A stretch of DNA of 41,874 nt from Mastigocoleus testarum BC008 (GCF_001456025.1 NZ_LMTZ01000150.1:21690-63563), one strand, 5' to 3'. Positions 17,272 through 26,551 are shown, counted from the first letter of the stretch. Made by a program: numbers and translations. The notes: a model not told the origin generated them from the letters alone.

Positions 17272-18432
17272 TTATTTTTCTCCTAACATTAAAGTCACAA
17301 ATGTTTCATTATGGAAATAAGTCCAATTAGAACCCGAATTGGGAGAAATTTCACCATTTGCATAGAAACCACAACAAGGTAGTTCTATTTTCAAACAACT
17401 TTTAGCAATTTGATATTCTTCTCGAGCACGAGTACCGAGAATTTGTCTTCTTGAGGCGCAGGAAAAAAACAAAACTACTTTGGGTTCTACACCGGGATAA
17501 TTTTCTAATGCATTTGTCATTGATATTTTTGAAGCTGTGAGAATATCATCACAACTTGCTTGTGTAATTTGTACTAATGCTTGATTGGGAACATCAGCAA
17601 AAAAAGTAATACTACCGTTAGAAGAATCGTGAGTTTTAGGAGCTCTCATGTAAAATTGCTCTGTAACATCCCCATAAATAGCCAGAGGATATTCAGCAGC
17701 AGGTGTTAAGGAACCCAAATATCGGTGGTAAAAATGTAAAGCTGGTTCACCATCAATTTCATAAACGATATGTTTATCGGCTGAAGTTACTAGACTTTTT
17801 TTACCTATGGGATTCCAACCACTTGCGACTCCATGGGAAAAAAGTAATTCTCCACAGAATAACAAAACTGGTACGGAATCACTGAAAACTTTAGTTTTAA
17901 AGAATTGATAAGTTTGTTGAAATCGATTTTGGTCCGCTGCTAAACCACCAAAAATTGGTACTTGTTGTCCCAAAGCTAACTTTAATCCATTCAAAATCGA
18001 TACTCCGCTACTACCCAGAGTCTCGGGAATGGTTAAACATATTGTGGCTGCTAGATTGCTGCTTTTGCTGAGTGCTTGTTCGACCGCTCTAGAAGTTGCA
18101 GCAACCGGATTTAGAGAAACATTTTCTCCAATACCAGCTAATATTTTCAGATTTGTATTATCCGTACAAAATACCGTTAAAGTTAGCGAATCTTGTTCAA
18201 AACCTAATACAGAGGAAATTTCTCCATCCGTTGTTCCTCCGATTAACTCAATTCCTGGAAATACTTGATCGATTTCTTGCAAAATCAGATTGTGGTCAAA
18301 ATCAATCGCAGCAAATAAGATTCCCGCATTTGGTATTTTTCCTGCTAAAGATTTTTGACACTGTTCCAGAACTTCAGCAATCGCACAATCGGAATCTGGG
18401 TCGTTGCTATGACCGACTGCTACTTTGAACAT
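17272..18432 (-). CDS. FIST-domain sensor protein (FIST N plus FIST C)
   Basis: A 386-aa soluble protein. The FIST family is thought to bind small molecules, with amino acids proposed, as an intracellular sensor linked to signal transduction. The N-terminal FIST module (about 1-200) shows VAVGHSNDPDSDCAIAEVLEQC, GILFAAIDFD, LIGGTTDGEISS and FGGLAADQNRF. The FIST C module (about 215-380) shows YEIDGEPALHFYHRYLG, YPLAIYG, VLFFSCASRRQILG, and the terminal CCGFYANGEISP. It has no signal peptide or membrane segment. ATG start at 18432. It is the first gene of a two-gene unit with the histidine kinase. The pair sits at the right edge of the accessory block. Confidence 0.92.
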   Translation of the reverse strand: MFKVAVGHSNDPDSDCAIAEVLEQCQKSLAGKIPNAGILFAAIDFDHNLILQEIDQVFPGIELIGGTTDGEISSVLGFEQDSLTLTVFCTDNTNLKILAGIGENVSLNPVAATSRAVEQALSKSSNLAATICLTIPETLGSSGVSILNGLKLALGQQVPIFGGLAADQNRFQQTYQFFKTKVFSDSVPVLLFCGELLFSHGVASGWNPIGKKSLVTSADKHIVYEIDGEPALHFYHRYLGSLTPAAEYPLAIYGDVTEQFYMRAPKTHDSSNGSITFFADVPNQALVQITQASCDDILTASKISMTNALENYPGVEPKVVLFFSCASRRQILGTRAREEYQIAKSCLKIELPCCGFYANGEISPNSGSNWTYFHNETFVTLMLGEK

Positions 18433-18811
18433 AAATTCTCTCGTTTATTTTTCCAAGTACAAATATGGGTATTTCACAATCATTCTGAGATTATTTTTCC
18501 CATTTCAGAATCGAGAGTATTGTTGTTTGCACAATATTTATGGTTTTTATAGCAGTAAGAAGATAAGTTAGAACATCATGTTTTACTTAAAAGGGAACAG
18601 CGCCGCCGATAGGCGCAATCCGGCGCAGCCGGAATGCTGACCAAGACAGGGAACGTGGAAACAGGAAATCTAACCAGAAAAGATAGTGCTATAAATTGCG
18701 ACAAAAAACGGTAGAGATATTAGTATCCCTACCGTTTTTTATTTATTTATTAAAAATTCAAGAATCAGAGATTCAAAAGTAAACTTTAAATCTCATATTC
18801 TCATCAGGTAA
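18433..18811. other. 379-nt gap between FIST and clpC genes
   Basis: No gene is seen. It contains a GC-rich mosaic (about 18595-18640, with GCGCCG and CCGG words), a GGGAACAG/GGAAACAGG repeat, and the clpC terminator at 18703-18740. The promoter of the FIST-kinase unit should lie in its left half. Confidence 0.5.
18703..18740 (-). terminator. Symmetric intrinsic terminator after clpC
   Basis: A perfect 12-bp stem AAAAAACGGTAG / CTACCGTTTTTT with a 14-nt loop, about 70 nt past the clpC stop. The A/T ends give a T-run on both strands, so it could stop transcription in either direction; with the present gene order it serves clpC. Confidence 0.8.
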
Positions 18812-21280
18812 TTAAGAAACAGCTTGTGGTAAAGAGTCCTGATTTTCTCGACCAGTAACTTTAATGTTACCGCCCTCATCCACGTCAACTACTGCTGTAT
18901 CACCGTCCTTAATGCGACCAGAGAGAATTTCTTCCGCAAGACTATCCTCTAACAAGCGCATAATAGCCCGACGTAATGGTCTTGCACCGTAGCTGGGACT
19001 ATAACCTTCTTCGATCAAACGATCTTTGAAGCGATCAGTAACTTCTAAGTTGATACCTTTTTCGCCCAGACGACCAAATACCTCTTTGAGCATGATTTCG
19101 GCAATTTCTTTGACCTCGTCTTTGCTCAGTTGACGGAAGACAATAATTTCATCAAGTCGGTTGAGGAACTCTGGACGGAAATATTGCTTAAGTTCTTCAT
19201 TAACCAAAGACTTAATTCTATTGTACTGGGACTCGCTTGCATCATCCGCAAACTCGAAACCAATACCGCCACCACCTTTTTCAATGACCTTGGAACCGAT
19301 ATTGGATGTCAAAATTAGTAAAGTATTTTTAAAATCTACTGTTCTACCTTTTGCATCCGTTAATCTACCATCTTCCAAGATTTGCAGTAGCATATTAAAC
19401 ACATCGGGATGTGCTTTTTCGATTTCATCGAATAGTACTACTGTATAAGGACGGCGACGTACAGCTTCTGTTAGCTGACCACCTTCGTTGTATCCGACAT
19501 AACCAGGAGGCGAACCAATCAATTTGCTGACAGTATGACGCTCCATGAACTCGGACATATCCAAGCGAATCATTGCTTCTTCAGAACCAAAGAAGTAGGA
19601 AGCCAAAGACTTCGCTAATTCTGTTTTACCAACACCAGTTGGACCAGAAAAAATAAAGCTAGCAATGGGTCGATTGGGATTTTTCAAACCTACGCGAGCG
19701 CGACGAATAGCCCGAGATACTGCTTTCACAGCATCTTCTTGACCGATCAGGCGCTGGTGCAAGGTGTCTTCCATGTGTAACAGCTTTTCGGATTCCGATT
19801 CCGTTAGCTTGTTCACAGGAACCCCAGTCCAAGATGCGACAATATGAGCAATGTCTTCTTCTGTGACTACAGGTTCTTCACCTTCTGCACGACCAGAATT
19901 AGATTTGCTCTGAGCAATGGCGCGAATTTCGGATTTAATTTCCATTTCTCGATCGCGCAATTCGCCAGCTCGGTCAAAATCTTGGGAGCGGACAGCATCG
20001 TCCTTTTCCTTCAAGATTTGTCGTAGCTCTTTATCTAATTCCTTCGCTGCTGGTGGTAACTGAGAATTAATTAAGCGGACGCGAGAACCGGCTTCATCAA
20101 TTAAGTCAATAGCTTTATCTGGTAAATAACGATCACTAATGTAACGGTCGGATAATTTTGCCGCCGCAACTAAGGAATCGTCAGAAATCTTTAACTTATG
20201 ATGTTGTTCGTAACGGTCGCGCAGACCATAAAGAATTTCTATGGTTTCTTCTACAGATGGTTCACCCACCATGACTGGTTGGAAACGACGTTCCAAAGCA
20301 GCATCTCGTTCGATGTGCTTGCGATACTCGTCTAAGGTCGTTGCACCAATACACTGCAATTCTCCCCGCGCCAAAGCTGGCTTAAGGATATTGGCTGCAT
20401 CAATTGCGCCCTCAGCCGCACCCGCACCAATGAGGGTGTGTACTTCGTCTATTACTAAAATTACATTTCCCGCCTGACGAATTTCGTCCATAATTTTCTT
20501 CAGGCGTTCTTCAAATTCACCCCGATATTTGGTTCCTGCTACCAGCAAACCAATATCCAGAGTTACTACACGTTTTTCTTCTAAGATGTCAGGAACATCT
20601 TTATTGGCGATTCGCTGCGCTAAACCTTCAGCTATTGCAGTTTTACCTACACCTGGTTCCCCAATTAAGACAGGGTTGTTTTTTGTACGTCGACCCAAAA
20701 TTTGAATGACACGCTCGATTTCTTTAGCGCGTCCTACAACTGGATCTAACTTACCATCCCCTGCCATTTGAGTCAGGTTTGAACCGAATTCATCCAAGGT
20801 TGGGGTCTTCGTCCGTCCTGATTGACCAGTAGCAGCCACCTCAGCGGTTTCTCCCAACATTCGGATAACTTGAGTTCGGACCTTAGATAAATCCACGCCC
20901 AGGTTTTCTAGCACTCTAGCTGCTACACCTTCTCCTTCTCGGATTAAGCCTAACAACAGATGCTCTGTGCCAATGTAATTGTGCCCCAGTTGGCGTGCCT
21001 CTTCCAAGGACAGTTCTAAAACTCGTTTTGCCCTTGGTGTAAATGGTATTTCCACCGCGACAAAACCCGAACCCCGGCCTATGATTTTTTCTACCTCAAT
21101 CCGGGCGTCTTTAAGATTGACCCCCATGGATTTCAGTACTTTTGCAGCCACTCCCGTACCCTCACCAATCAGACCCAGGAGAATTTGTTCGGTTCCAACA
21201 AAGTTGTGCCCCAAACGTCTTGCTTCCTCTTGGGCGAGCATTATGACCTTAATGGCTTTTTCTGTGAAGCGTTCAAACAT
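18812..21280 (-). CDS. clpC: ATP-dependent Clp protease ATPase subunit ClpC
   Basis: HSP100 unfoldase that feeds substrates to the ClpP/R protease, in the cytoplasm. I choose ATG at 21280 (MFERFTEKAIKV, the canonical ClpC N-terminus; 822 aa) rather than the in-frame start 14 codons upstream. Domains in order: paired Clp N repeats (1-150), first AAA module with Walker A GEPGVGKT and Walker B VILVIDEVHT, a middle segment with a UVR-type helix pair (DFDRAGELRDRE), and second AAA module with GPTGVGKT, VVLFDEIEKAH and ILTSNIGS. The C-terminal domain ends in a short Gln/Ala/Val tail. Everything expected is present. Monocistronic, with its own terminator. Confidence 0.97.
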   Translation of the reverse strand: MFERFTEKAIKVIMLAQEEARRLGHNFVGTEQILLGLIGEGTGVAAKVLKSMGVNLKDARIEVEKIIGRGSGFVAVEIPFTPRAKRVLELSLEEARQLGHNYIGTEHLLLGLIREGEGVAARVLENLGVDLSKVRTQVIRMLGETAEVAATGQSGRTKTPTLDEFGSNLTQMAGDGKLDPVVGRAKEIERVIQILGRRTKNNPVLIGEPGVGKTAIAEGLAQRIANKDVPDILEEKRVVTLDIGLLVAGTKYRGEFEERLKKIMDEIRQAGNVILVIDEVHTLIGAGAAEGAIDAANILKPALARGELQCIGATTLDEYRKHIERDAALERRFQPVMVGEPSVEETIEILYGLRDRYEQHHKLKISDDSLVAAAKLSDRYISDRYLPDKAIDLIDEAGSRVRLINSQLPPAAKELDKELRQILKEKDDAVRSQDFDRAGELRDREMEIKSEIRAIAQSKSNSGRAEGEEPVVTEEDIAHIVASWTGVPVNKLTESESEKLLHMEDTLHQRLIGQEDAVKAVSRAIRRARVGLKNPNRPIASFIFSGPTGVGKTELAKSLASYFFGSEEAMIRLDMSEFMERHTVSKLIGSPPGYVGYNEGGQLTEAVRRRPYTVVLFDEIEKAHPDVFNMLLQILEDGRLTDAKGRTVDFKNTLLILTSNIGSKVIEKGGGGIGFEFADDASESQYNRIKSLVNEELKQYFRPEFLNRLDEIIVFRQLSKDEVKEIAEIMLKEVFGRLGEKGINLEVTDRFKDRLIEEGYSPSYGARPLRRAIMRLLEDSLAEEILSGRIKDGDTAVVDVDEGGNIKVTGRENQDSLPQAVS

Positions 21281-21715
21281 TGTCCCATTACCTGCGTCGT
21301 GCCGGTACGCTGATTTTAGCACAGGCTAATATTTTCAATGTCTGTAGAAAGATAAAGAGGTCACATTATCCTCTACTTTTCTTCTCTGTGTAATCACTAT
21401 GTTTTTGTGATTATTTTGTACTCAGTATGTGACTAAAATCAACCCGAACGTTACGTTTTTGGTTAACTGCTAGCTATAAACCAGTAATTTTAAGATTTAG
21501 TTGCAATTAATATGTCAAATCTACCATATTTTCCATATCATTTTATTTTAATTTCGTCTATGACCAGAAATACTTAATTTTAATTATTTATACTATATTC
21601 GATATTAATAAGAAAAAATAACGTTAAGCTTGTTTCTCAGGTAGATGACAGCTTTGATAAAGTTTGTTGAAGACAAAAAACCTATAAGTAAAAATTCTGT
21701 TGCTTATAGATGAAA
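21281..21715. other. 435-nt gap upstream of clpC
   Basis: No gene is seen. AT-rich, between rimI (leftward, ending at 21716) and clpC (leftward, starting at 21280), so it should hold the clpC promoter. A weak inverted pair AGAGG/CCTCT lies about 21356-21373. No heat-shock operator of the CIRCE type was recognised. Confidence 0.5.
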
Positions 21716-22270
21716 CTACTTCTCAAGAAATATTTCCCAGTTAGAATTTTTGAGGCGATCGCTAAATAATTCTTGCCAGGTATCCAGAGTTTTTTGGAAT
21801 TGGGTATGTTTCAAATCCCCTAACCAAAGAATTAAAGCGTCTTCCCCGTTATCAATGTAATATCGTCGTCGTCGTCCTGCGGTTTTAAAACCAAATTTCT
21901 GATATAAAGAAATTGCTGCTATGTTGGAAGGCCGTACTTCTAATGTCGCTCGCTCTAAACCCTGCTTATAAGCTTTCTGAAGCAGAAAACAAAGTAACAT
22001 TTGTCCTAAACCTTGGTTCTGATGTTGGGGATGGACAGCCAAGATTGTAATATGTGCTTCTTCTAAAATTGACCAAAAACAACCTACTCCCAAAAGTTGT
22101 AAGGGATGAATAGGAGAAAATAAGCCCATTAAATTGCTAGTTGAACTTTCTAGCTCCCTAAGATAAGCTTCTCGACTCCACAGACCGTTAAAACAGATAC
22201 GATCTAGTTCTACAAGCGCATCTAAATGCTCTGCAGAAAGAATTTTGATCTCTAATTTGAATGATTTCAC
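21716..22270 (-). CDS. rimI: Ribosomal-protein-alanine N-acetyltransferase, RimI family
   Basis: GNAT-fold enzyme of the RimI type, which acetylates the N-terminal alanine of ribosomal protein S18 in model bacteria; here the substrate is inferred. Signatures are LDRICFNGLWSREAYLREL, the acetyl-CoA loop HPQHQNQGLGQMLL, and the C-terminal LEVRPSNIAAISLYQKFGF followed by RRRRYYIDNGEDALIL, which is RimI-specific in style. I favour the GTG at 22270 because the family normally begins just before LEIKILSAEHL; a TTG 12 codons upstream (22306) is possible. About 30 extra C-terminal residues follow the fold, as in other cyanobacterial homologues. Divergent from lysA. Confidence 0.88.
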   Translation of the reverse strand: MKSFKLEIKILSAEHLDALVELDRICFNGLWSREAYLRELESSTSNLMGLFSPIHPLQLLGVGCFWSILEEAHITILAVHPQHQNQGLGQMLLCFLLQKAYKQGLERATLEVRPSNIAAISLYQKFGFKTAGRRRRYYIDNGEDALILWLGDLKHTQFQKTLDTWQELFSDRLKNSNWEIFLEK

Positions 22271-22435
22271 ACTGTTGGCAAAACTTGAAATGTCCTTGAA
22301 AATCAATGAGACACCATAAGAACGCCCTTTTCAAGAAAAGCGAACGAGTGTCTCCTTTCAACATTAAAGGTAAACTGAGAATCGGGAAATGGACAATAAG
22401 CGTCCACATTTTAAACAAGGATAATCCTGACAATT

Positions 22436-23848
22436 ATGGTATCGACTCACCCTACGGGGGTTCAAGATTCTGGTAACAAGTATTTACCTCCAAAAAACAC
22501 TGATAACAAAAATCTTTCTCCAAATCAGCAATTATTGCCATTAACAGCTAGAACCAATAATTCAGGACATTTAGAAATTGGCGGCTGTGATGTGGTCACA
22601 TTAGTACAGCAGTTTGGTTCCCCACTATATATTTTGGATGAGGAAAGCTTACGAACTGCTTGTCGCCAATATCGGGATAGTTTCCAGAATTATTACAAGG
22701 GTGAATCTCAAGTATTATATGCTTCCAAAGCTTGGAATTGTTTAGCAGTTTGTGCGATCGTAGCTAGTGAAGGATTAGGAATAGATGTCGCATCCGGTGG
22801 CGAACTTTACACCGCATTAACAGCCGGCGTCACTCCCGACAAAATTTATTTCCACAGTAATAATAAGTCTAGGGAAGAACTAATTTATGCTAGTGAGTCT
22901 GGTTGCACCATTGTAGTAGACAACTGGTATGAATTAAGCCTTTTGGTTGAACTCGGAAAAAATAATAGTTCTGAGTCATCAGTGCCGATTAGAATCATGT
23001 TGCGTCTGACCCCTGGAATTGATTGTCATACCCATGAATACATCCGTACTGGGCAACTGGATAGTAAATTTGGTTTTGACCCAAATCACTTGGACGAATT
23101 ATTCGAGGAAATTAACAAACATAAATCTATTCTCAATTGCGTTGGCTTGCACGCCCACATTGGTTCCCAAATTTTTGAACGCCAACCTCACCGAGATTTA
23201 GCTCAATTAATGGTTAAGTGGTTACAAAATGCCAATTCCAAAGGTTTAAATATCACTGAGTTAAACTTAGGTGGTGGTTTAGGAATAACATATATAGAAT
23301 CAGATGATCCGCCCAGTATTGAAGAATGGGTAAAACCAATCTGTGAAGCAATTGAAGAAACCTGTAACACTCAAAATTTACCTTTGCCAAAATTACTGTG
23401 CGAACCTGGGCGTTCGCTCATTGGTACAACTTGTGTAACAGCATATACTGTTGGTTCCTCCAAAAAAATTCCCGGAATTAGAACCTATATTGCAGTAGAT
23501 GGTGGAATGTCGGACAATCCCCGTCCGATTACGTACCAGTCCGTATATCGGGCTGTAATTGCTAATAAAATGTCCGCTCCAATTACAGAAACAGTAACAA
23601 TTGCTGGCAAACACTGCGAATCGGGGGATGTTTTAATCAAAGATGCTACACTGCCAACAACAGAACCAGGAGATATTCTCGTAGTTATGGGTACTGGTGC
23701 TTACAATTACAGCATGGCATCCAACTACAACCGTCTGCCTCGTTCCGCAGCAGTTTTGGTAGAATTGGGCGAAGCAAATCTAATTTTGCGTCGTGAGACC
23801 TATCAAGACTTAGTTCGACAAGATTGCTTACCGGAAAAGCTTTCCTAG
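22436..23848 (+). CDS. lysA: Diaminopimelate decarboxylase
   Basis: PLP enzyme that converts meso-diaminopimelate to lysine. The 470-aa protein has a poorly conserved N-terminal extension of about 40 residues, then FGSPLYILDEESL, the PLP-binding lysine in VLYASKAW (Lys98), GIDVASGGEL, LHAHIGSQIF, LGGGLGITY, CEPGRSLIG and the C-terminal catalytic KHCESGDVL. All active-site landmarks are intact. ATG at 22436 follows a CAAGG motif; the true start could be a little downstream, given the extension. It precedes cdaA and uppS on the same strand after a 441-nt gap. The enzyme draws on the same diaminopimelate pool that peptidoglycan synthesis uses. Confidence 0.96.
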   Translation: MVSTHPTGVQDSGNKYLPPKNTDNKNLSPNQQLLPLTARTNNSGHLEIGGCDVVTLVQQFGSPLYILDEESLRTACRQYRDSFQNYYKGESQVLYASKAWNCLAVCAIVASEGLGIDVASGGELYTALTAGVTPDKIYFHSNNKSREELIYASESGCTIVVDNWYELSLLVELGKNNSSESSVPIRIMLRLTPGIDCHTHEYIRTGQLDSKFGFDPNHLDELFEEINKHKSILNCVGLHAHIGSQIFERQPHRDLAQLMVKWLQNANSKGLNITELNLGGGLGITYIESDDPPSIEEWVKPICEAIEETCNTQNLPLPKLLCEPGRSLIGTTCVTAYTVGSSKKIPGIRTYIAVDGGMSDNPRPITYQSVYRAVIANKMSAPITETVTIAGKHCESGDVLIKDATLPTTEPGDILVVMGTGAYNYSMASNYNRLPRSAAVLVELGEANLILRRETYQDLVRQDCLPEKLS

Positions 23849-24289
23849 TTAACAAGCAGTGTTTAGTCAAAATTTTTAGGCTTTGAATACAGGGTGTTTT
23901 GTCACCCTGAGTAGTATTACTTGAATTGAATACATTTTCCAAAGTCTTACTTTAAATCTTCCGGATAAGGGCAAAAGCATATCCCGAATGTTACCAACAC
24001 GGAATCTTACTAATTACATAGGTATTGTTCCAGCAAGGGAAATATTGGGATGCTACCCTGTACTAAATCATATTTTTCTGTTGCACGATCTTTTTCCGTT
24101 CCACAAACGGAAAATCTTGTTCCAGAATTTTTTATTACTACATCTGGGATTTCCGAGATTCATACTAAGATAGAGCAACAAAGCTGAGTTTACATTTAAA
24201 AGTAAAAGTGCTTTGAATTTTGAATTTTGACTATTGATTAGTGTCTATTTACTTATACGATAAAAGACCGAAGGTAAAATCCAGATTTC
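23849..24289. other. 441-nt gap between lysA and cdaA with two hairpins
   Basis: No gene is supported; a 61-codon frame at 23988 has no family features. Two perfect hairpins are visible: CAGGGTG-TTTTGT-CACCCTG (23890-23909) and TTTTCCGTT-CCACA-AACGGAAAA (24092-24114). GAATTTT repeats follow near 24215-24235. The gap suggests that cdaA-uppS has its own promoter. Confidence 0.5.
23890..23909 (+). terminator. Hairpin 41 nt after lysA
   Basis: CAGGGTG-TTTTGT-CACCCTG has a perfect 7-bp stem and 6-nt loop. No T-run follows, so termination is uncertain. Confidence 0.4.
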
Positions 24290-25213
24290 ATGGGAGATTG
24301 GTGGGCGCAATGGCTCAAAAATATAGAATGGTCAAAGTCTTTGCCGCTTGACACTCTGGATATTTTGTTGGTGCTGGCGCTCACCTACATGATATTAGTT
24401 CTGATCAGTGAGCGTCGCACACTCTGGATGGTGCGGGGATTTATCATCTTGATGTTGGTCTCAGCCCTGATTGATAATTCGGAGTTCACAAGGTTAAAGT
24501 TTGTACTGGAAAAGTTAGTCATTGGCTGTGCTGTGGCAATGGCGGTTGCTCTGCAATCAGAGTTCCGCCGATTTTTGGAACAACTAGGACGTGGCGAATT
24601 TCGCCAGTTATTTCAACCTTCTAATTTGGCAGTCCCAAAAGCGGATAGTGTCATTGATGAAATTGTCGATGCAGTTAGAGAACTCTCGAAAAATCGTATT
24701 GGTGCTTTGTTGATTATCGAAACTACCGGACAAATTGACGAGCGGGACTTTTCCGTACCCGGTGTAAAACTAAATGCAAATGTTTCTAAAGAACTGATAC
24801 AGACGATATTTCAGCCGAAAACTCTTTTACACGATGGTGCTACATTGCTACGTGGTTCTCGGATAGTGGCTTCGGGTATAATTTTACCGCTTTCGGGACG
24901 CACAGCCTCGCGCCAGTTGGGAACACGCCATCGGGCAGCGATGGGTATTACTGAGCGGGTCGAAAATTGCATTTGTGTTGTTGTATCAGAAGAAACAGGT
25001 TCTATTTCTTTAGCAGAAAGGGGAACTCTTAATAGACCACTTACGATCACGAAGCTGAAAGAGTCGTTAGAGACTCGATTATCCCCCAGTGTTGATCGGG
25101 AAGCAGTTGCTTCCGATTTATTCAGTTTGGGGCGTCGGATTCGTAACAAAGCACTGAAAATGATTTCGTACTTACCCGGATTATCATCGACTGCTTCTCG
25201 AGATAAAAAATGA
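24290..25213 (+). CDS. cdaA: Membrane diadenylate cyclase CdaA (c-di-AMP synthase)
   Basis: Condenses two ATP into cyclic di-AMP, a second messenger for osmotic and potassium balance. The 307-aa protein has three N-terminal membrane helices (about 22-41, 46-63, 70-90), then a DisA-type DAC domain. The catalytic motifs are intact: DGA at 182-184 (LLHDGATLLRG) and RHR at 213-215 (GTRHRAAMG). It carries a C-terminal extension of about 45 residues beyond the domain. ATG at 24290 gives MGDWWAQWL. Its stop overlaps the uppS start by 4 nt (ATGA), so c-di-AMP synthesis and the cell-wall lipid carrier enzyme are translated together. No YbbR-like CdaR gene is adjacent, unlike in Firmicutes. Confidence 0.96.
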   Translation: MGDWWAQWLKNIEWSKSLPLDTLDILLVLALTYMILVLISERRTLWMVRGFIILMLVSALIDNSEFTRLKFVLEKLVIGCAVAMAVALQSEFRRFLEQLGRGEFRQLFQPSNLAVPKADSVIDEIVDAVRELSKNRIGALLIIETTGQIDERDFSVPGVKLNANVSKELIQTIFQPKTLLHDGATLLRGSRIVASGIILPLSGRTASRQLGTRHRAAMGITERVENCICVVVSEETGSISLAERGTLNRPLTITKLKESLETRLSPSVDREAVASDLFSLGRRIRNKALKMISYLPGLSSTASRDKK

Positions 25214-25959
25214 CAACACAACAAACAGAACAGCAATATTTGCCAGTCGACTTAAAACGAGAATTACTACCCAGACACGTTGCAGTTATTTGCGATGGTA
25301 ATGGTCGATGGGCAAAAAAAAGGGGATTACCCCGAATTATGGGTCACAAACGAGGAGTGGATGCACTCAAAAATTTGCTCCGCACCTGTAAAGATTGGGG
25401 AATAAAAGCTTTGACGGCTTATGCTTTTTCCACAGAAAATTGGAAAAGACCCGAAGAAGAAGTCGAATTTTTGATGACCTTATTTGGACGAGTTTTACGC
25501 CAAGAACTAGAAGAAATGATAGAGGAGGATGTTCAAATTCGTTTTGTTGGGGACTTAGAAGAACTTCCAGTGGGGTTGCAAAAAGAAATAACCCACGCAA
25601 TGGAAACAACCAGGAATAATCGAACTATCCAGTTTAACGTTGCCACTAATTACGGGGGTAGGCTAGAAATTCTCCAAGCCTGTCGTAGCATTGCAGATCG
25701 AGTTCAAAAAGGTTTGCTACAACCGAATGAAATTGATGAAGCAATTTTTGAACGCCATCTTTACACTGCTGGTAGTTGCGACCCAGATTTATTAATTCGT
25801 ACTAGCGGGGAAATGCGAATTAGTAATTTCCTTCTCTGGCAAATTGCTTATTCAGAAATATATATTACTGAAACTTTGTGGCCAGATTTTGACCGTAACG
25901 AATTTCACCGTGCCTTATCTGCTTACCAACAGCGAGAAAGACGGTTTGGGAAAGTTTGA
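25210..25959 (+). CDS. uppS: Isoprenyl transferase (undecaprenyl diphosphate synthase family)
   Basis: Cis-prenyltransferase that extends farnesyl diphosphate to the C55 carrier lipid for peptidoglycan and other glycans. The 249-aa protein has the catalytic Asp29 in ICDGNGRWAKKRGLPR, with Cys replacing the more usual Met before DGN. It also has GHKRG, YAFSTENWKRP, FNVATNYGGR and the C-terminal RTSGEMRISNFLLWQIAYSE that positions the diphosphate and Mg. Typical length. ATG lies in the 4-nt overlap with cdaA. Followed by a repeat-filled gap and a convergent gene. Confidence 0.96.
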   Translation: MTTQQTEQQYLPVDLKRELLPRHVAVICDGNGRWAKKRGLPRIMGHKRGVDALKNLLRTCKDWGIKALTAYAFSTENWKRPEEEVEFLMTLFGRVLRQELEEMIEEDVQIRFVGDLEELPVGLQKEITHAMETTRNNRTIQFNVATNYGGRLEILQACRSIADRVQKGLLQPNEIDEAIFERHLYTAGSCDPDLLIRTSGEMRISNFLLWQIAYSEIYITETLWPDFDRNEFHRALSAYQQRERRFGKV

Positions 25960-26257
25960 TAGTGGGATTGGGGATTCGGGTATTGGGGATTAACGTTAGC
26001 GTGAGGCGTTAGCAAGGCGGGGCGTAAGCACATACATGTTAGTATCTACAGCGTCACATTGGATTAGGAATTGGGATGAAAATTCAAATATTACTTCCTA
26101 GTCCCTAGTCCCCAGTCCCTAGTCCCCAGAGGCTATGACTATAGCTGCGCTACCTACGGAGCCGTCACCTGCGGATCTGCCGACGCCGTAGGCTCTATGC
26201 CGCAAGGCGGCACGCATGCTATCCCTAGTCACCAGTCCCTAGTCCCTAATCCCCAGA
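25960..26257. repeat. 298-nt repeat mosaic after uppS
   Basis: The convergent gap is almost entirely repeats. GGGGATT heptamers occupy about 25965-25995, GCGTTAGC-rich mosaic about 25992-26060, CTAGTCCC/CAGTCCC heptamers about 26095-26128, a second GC-rich mosaic about 26130-26220, and TAGTCCC/TAATCCC heptamers about 26222-26255. The alternation of the two classes is the same as at 6893-7260. Confidence 0.7.
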
Positions 26258-26551
26258 TTACGGTCCAGAAAACACTGCTTCTTCTATATCTCGGCGAGAT
26301 AGGGAATATTTAAATGAACGTTGTATATCTTGTCCGTTTTCTCCGGCTTGAATATACTTAACTATAATTTGTTCAATATCCAGCCAAAGCTCCGCTTCCC
26401 AGGCTGGTCTTTTTAATTGCCAATGCTCTAGCTCTTTTTTATCTTGCTCGCAACCTTGATGTGTTAGCCACTGTTCTATTTGGGGCAAGGTATGGTTATA
26501 CAAAGGGGTTTCTGGAACGGGGAGATCCATAAGCAATTCTAAATAATTCAC
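26258..26551 (-). CDS. DUF3143 family protein
   Basis: A 97-aa cytoplasmic protein matching the cyanobacterial DUF3143 family: PETPLYNHTLPQIEQWL near the N-terminus, then HWQLKRPAWEAELWLDIEQIIVKY and a polar end with YSLSRRDIEEAVFSGP. No membrane segment or catalytic motif. In cyanobacteria this family is commonly encoded beside a J-domain membrane protein, as here (the 26886 gene lies upstream on the same strand). That linkage suggests a chaperone-related or complex-assembly role, which is inference only. Confidence 0.88.
   Translation of the reverse strand: MNYLELLMDLPVPETPLYNHTLPQIEQWLTHQGCEQDKKELEHWQLKRPAWEAELWLDIEQIIVKYIQAGENGQDIQRSFKYSLSRRDIEEAVFSGP

Noticed and set aside
22188..22433. 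81-codon frame overlapping the rimI 5' end and the rimI-lysA spacer
   Set aside because: It overlaps rimI in another frame, is Cys/Phe-rich without a family pattern, and occupies the divergent promoter region.
23988..24173. 61-codon frame between lysA and cdaA
   Set aside because: No recognisable domain, it covers a 9-bp hairpin, and it lacks a convincing ribosome-binding site; most likely chance.
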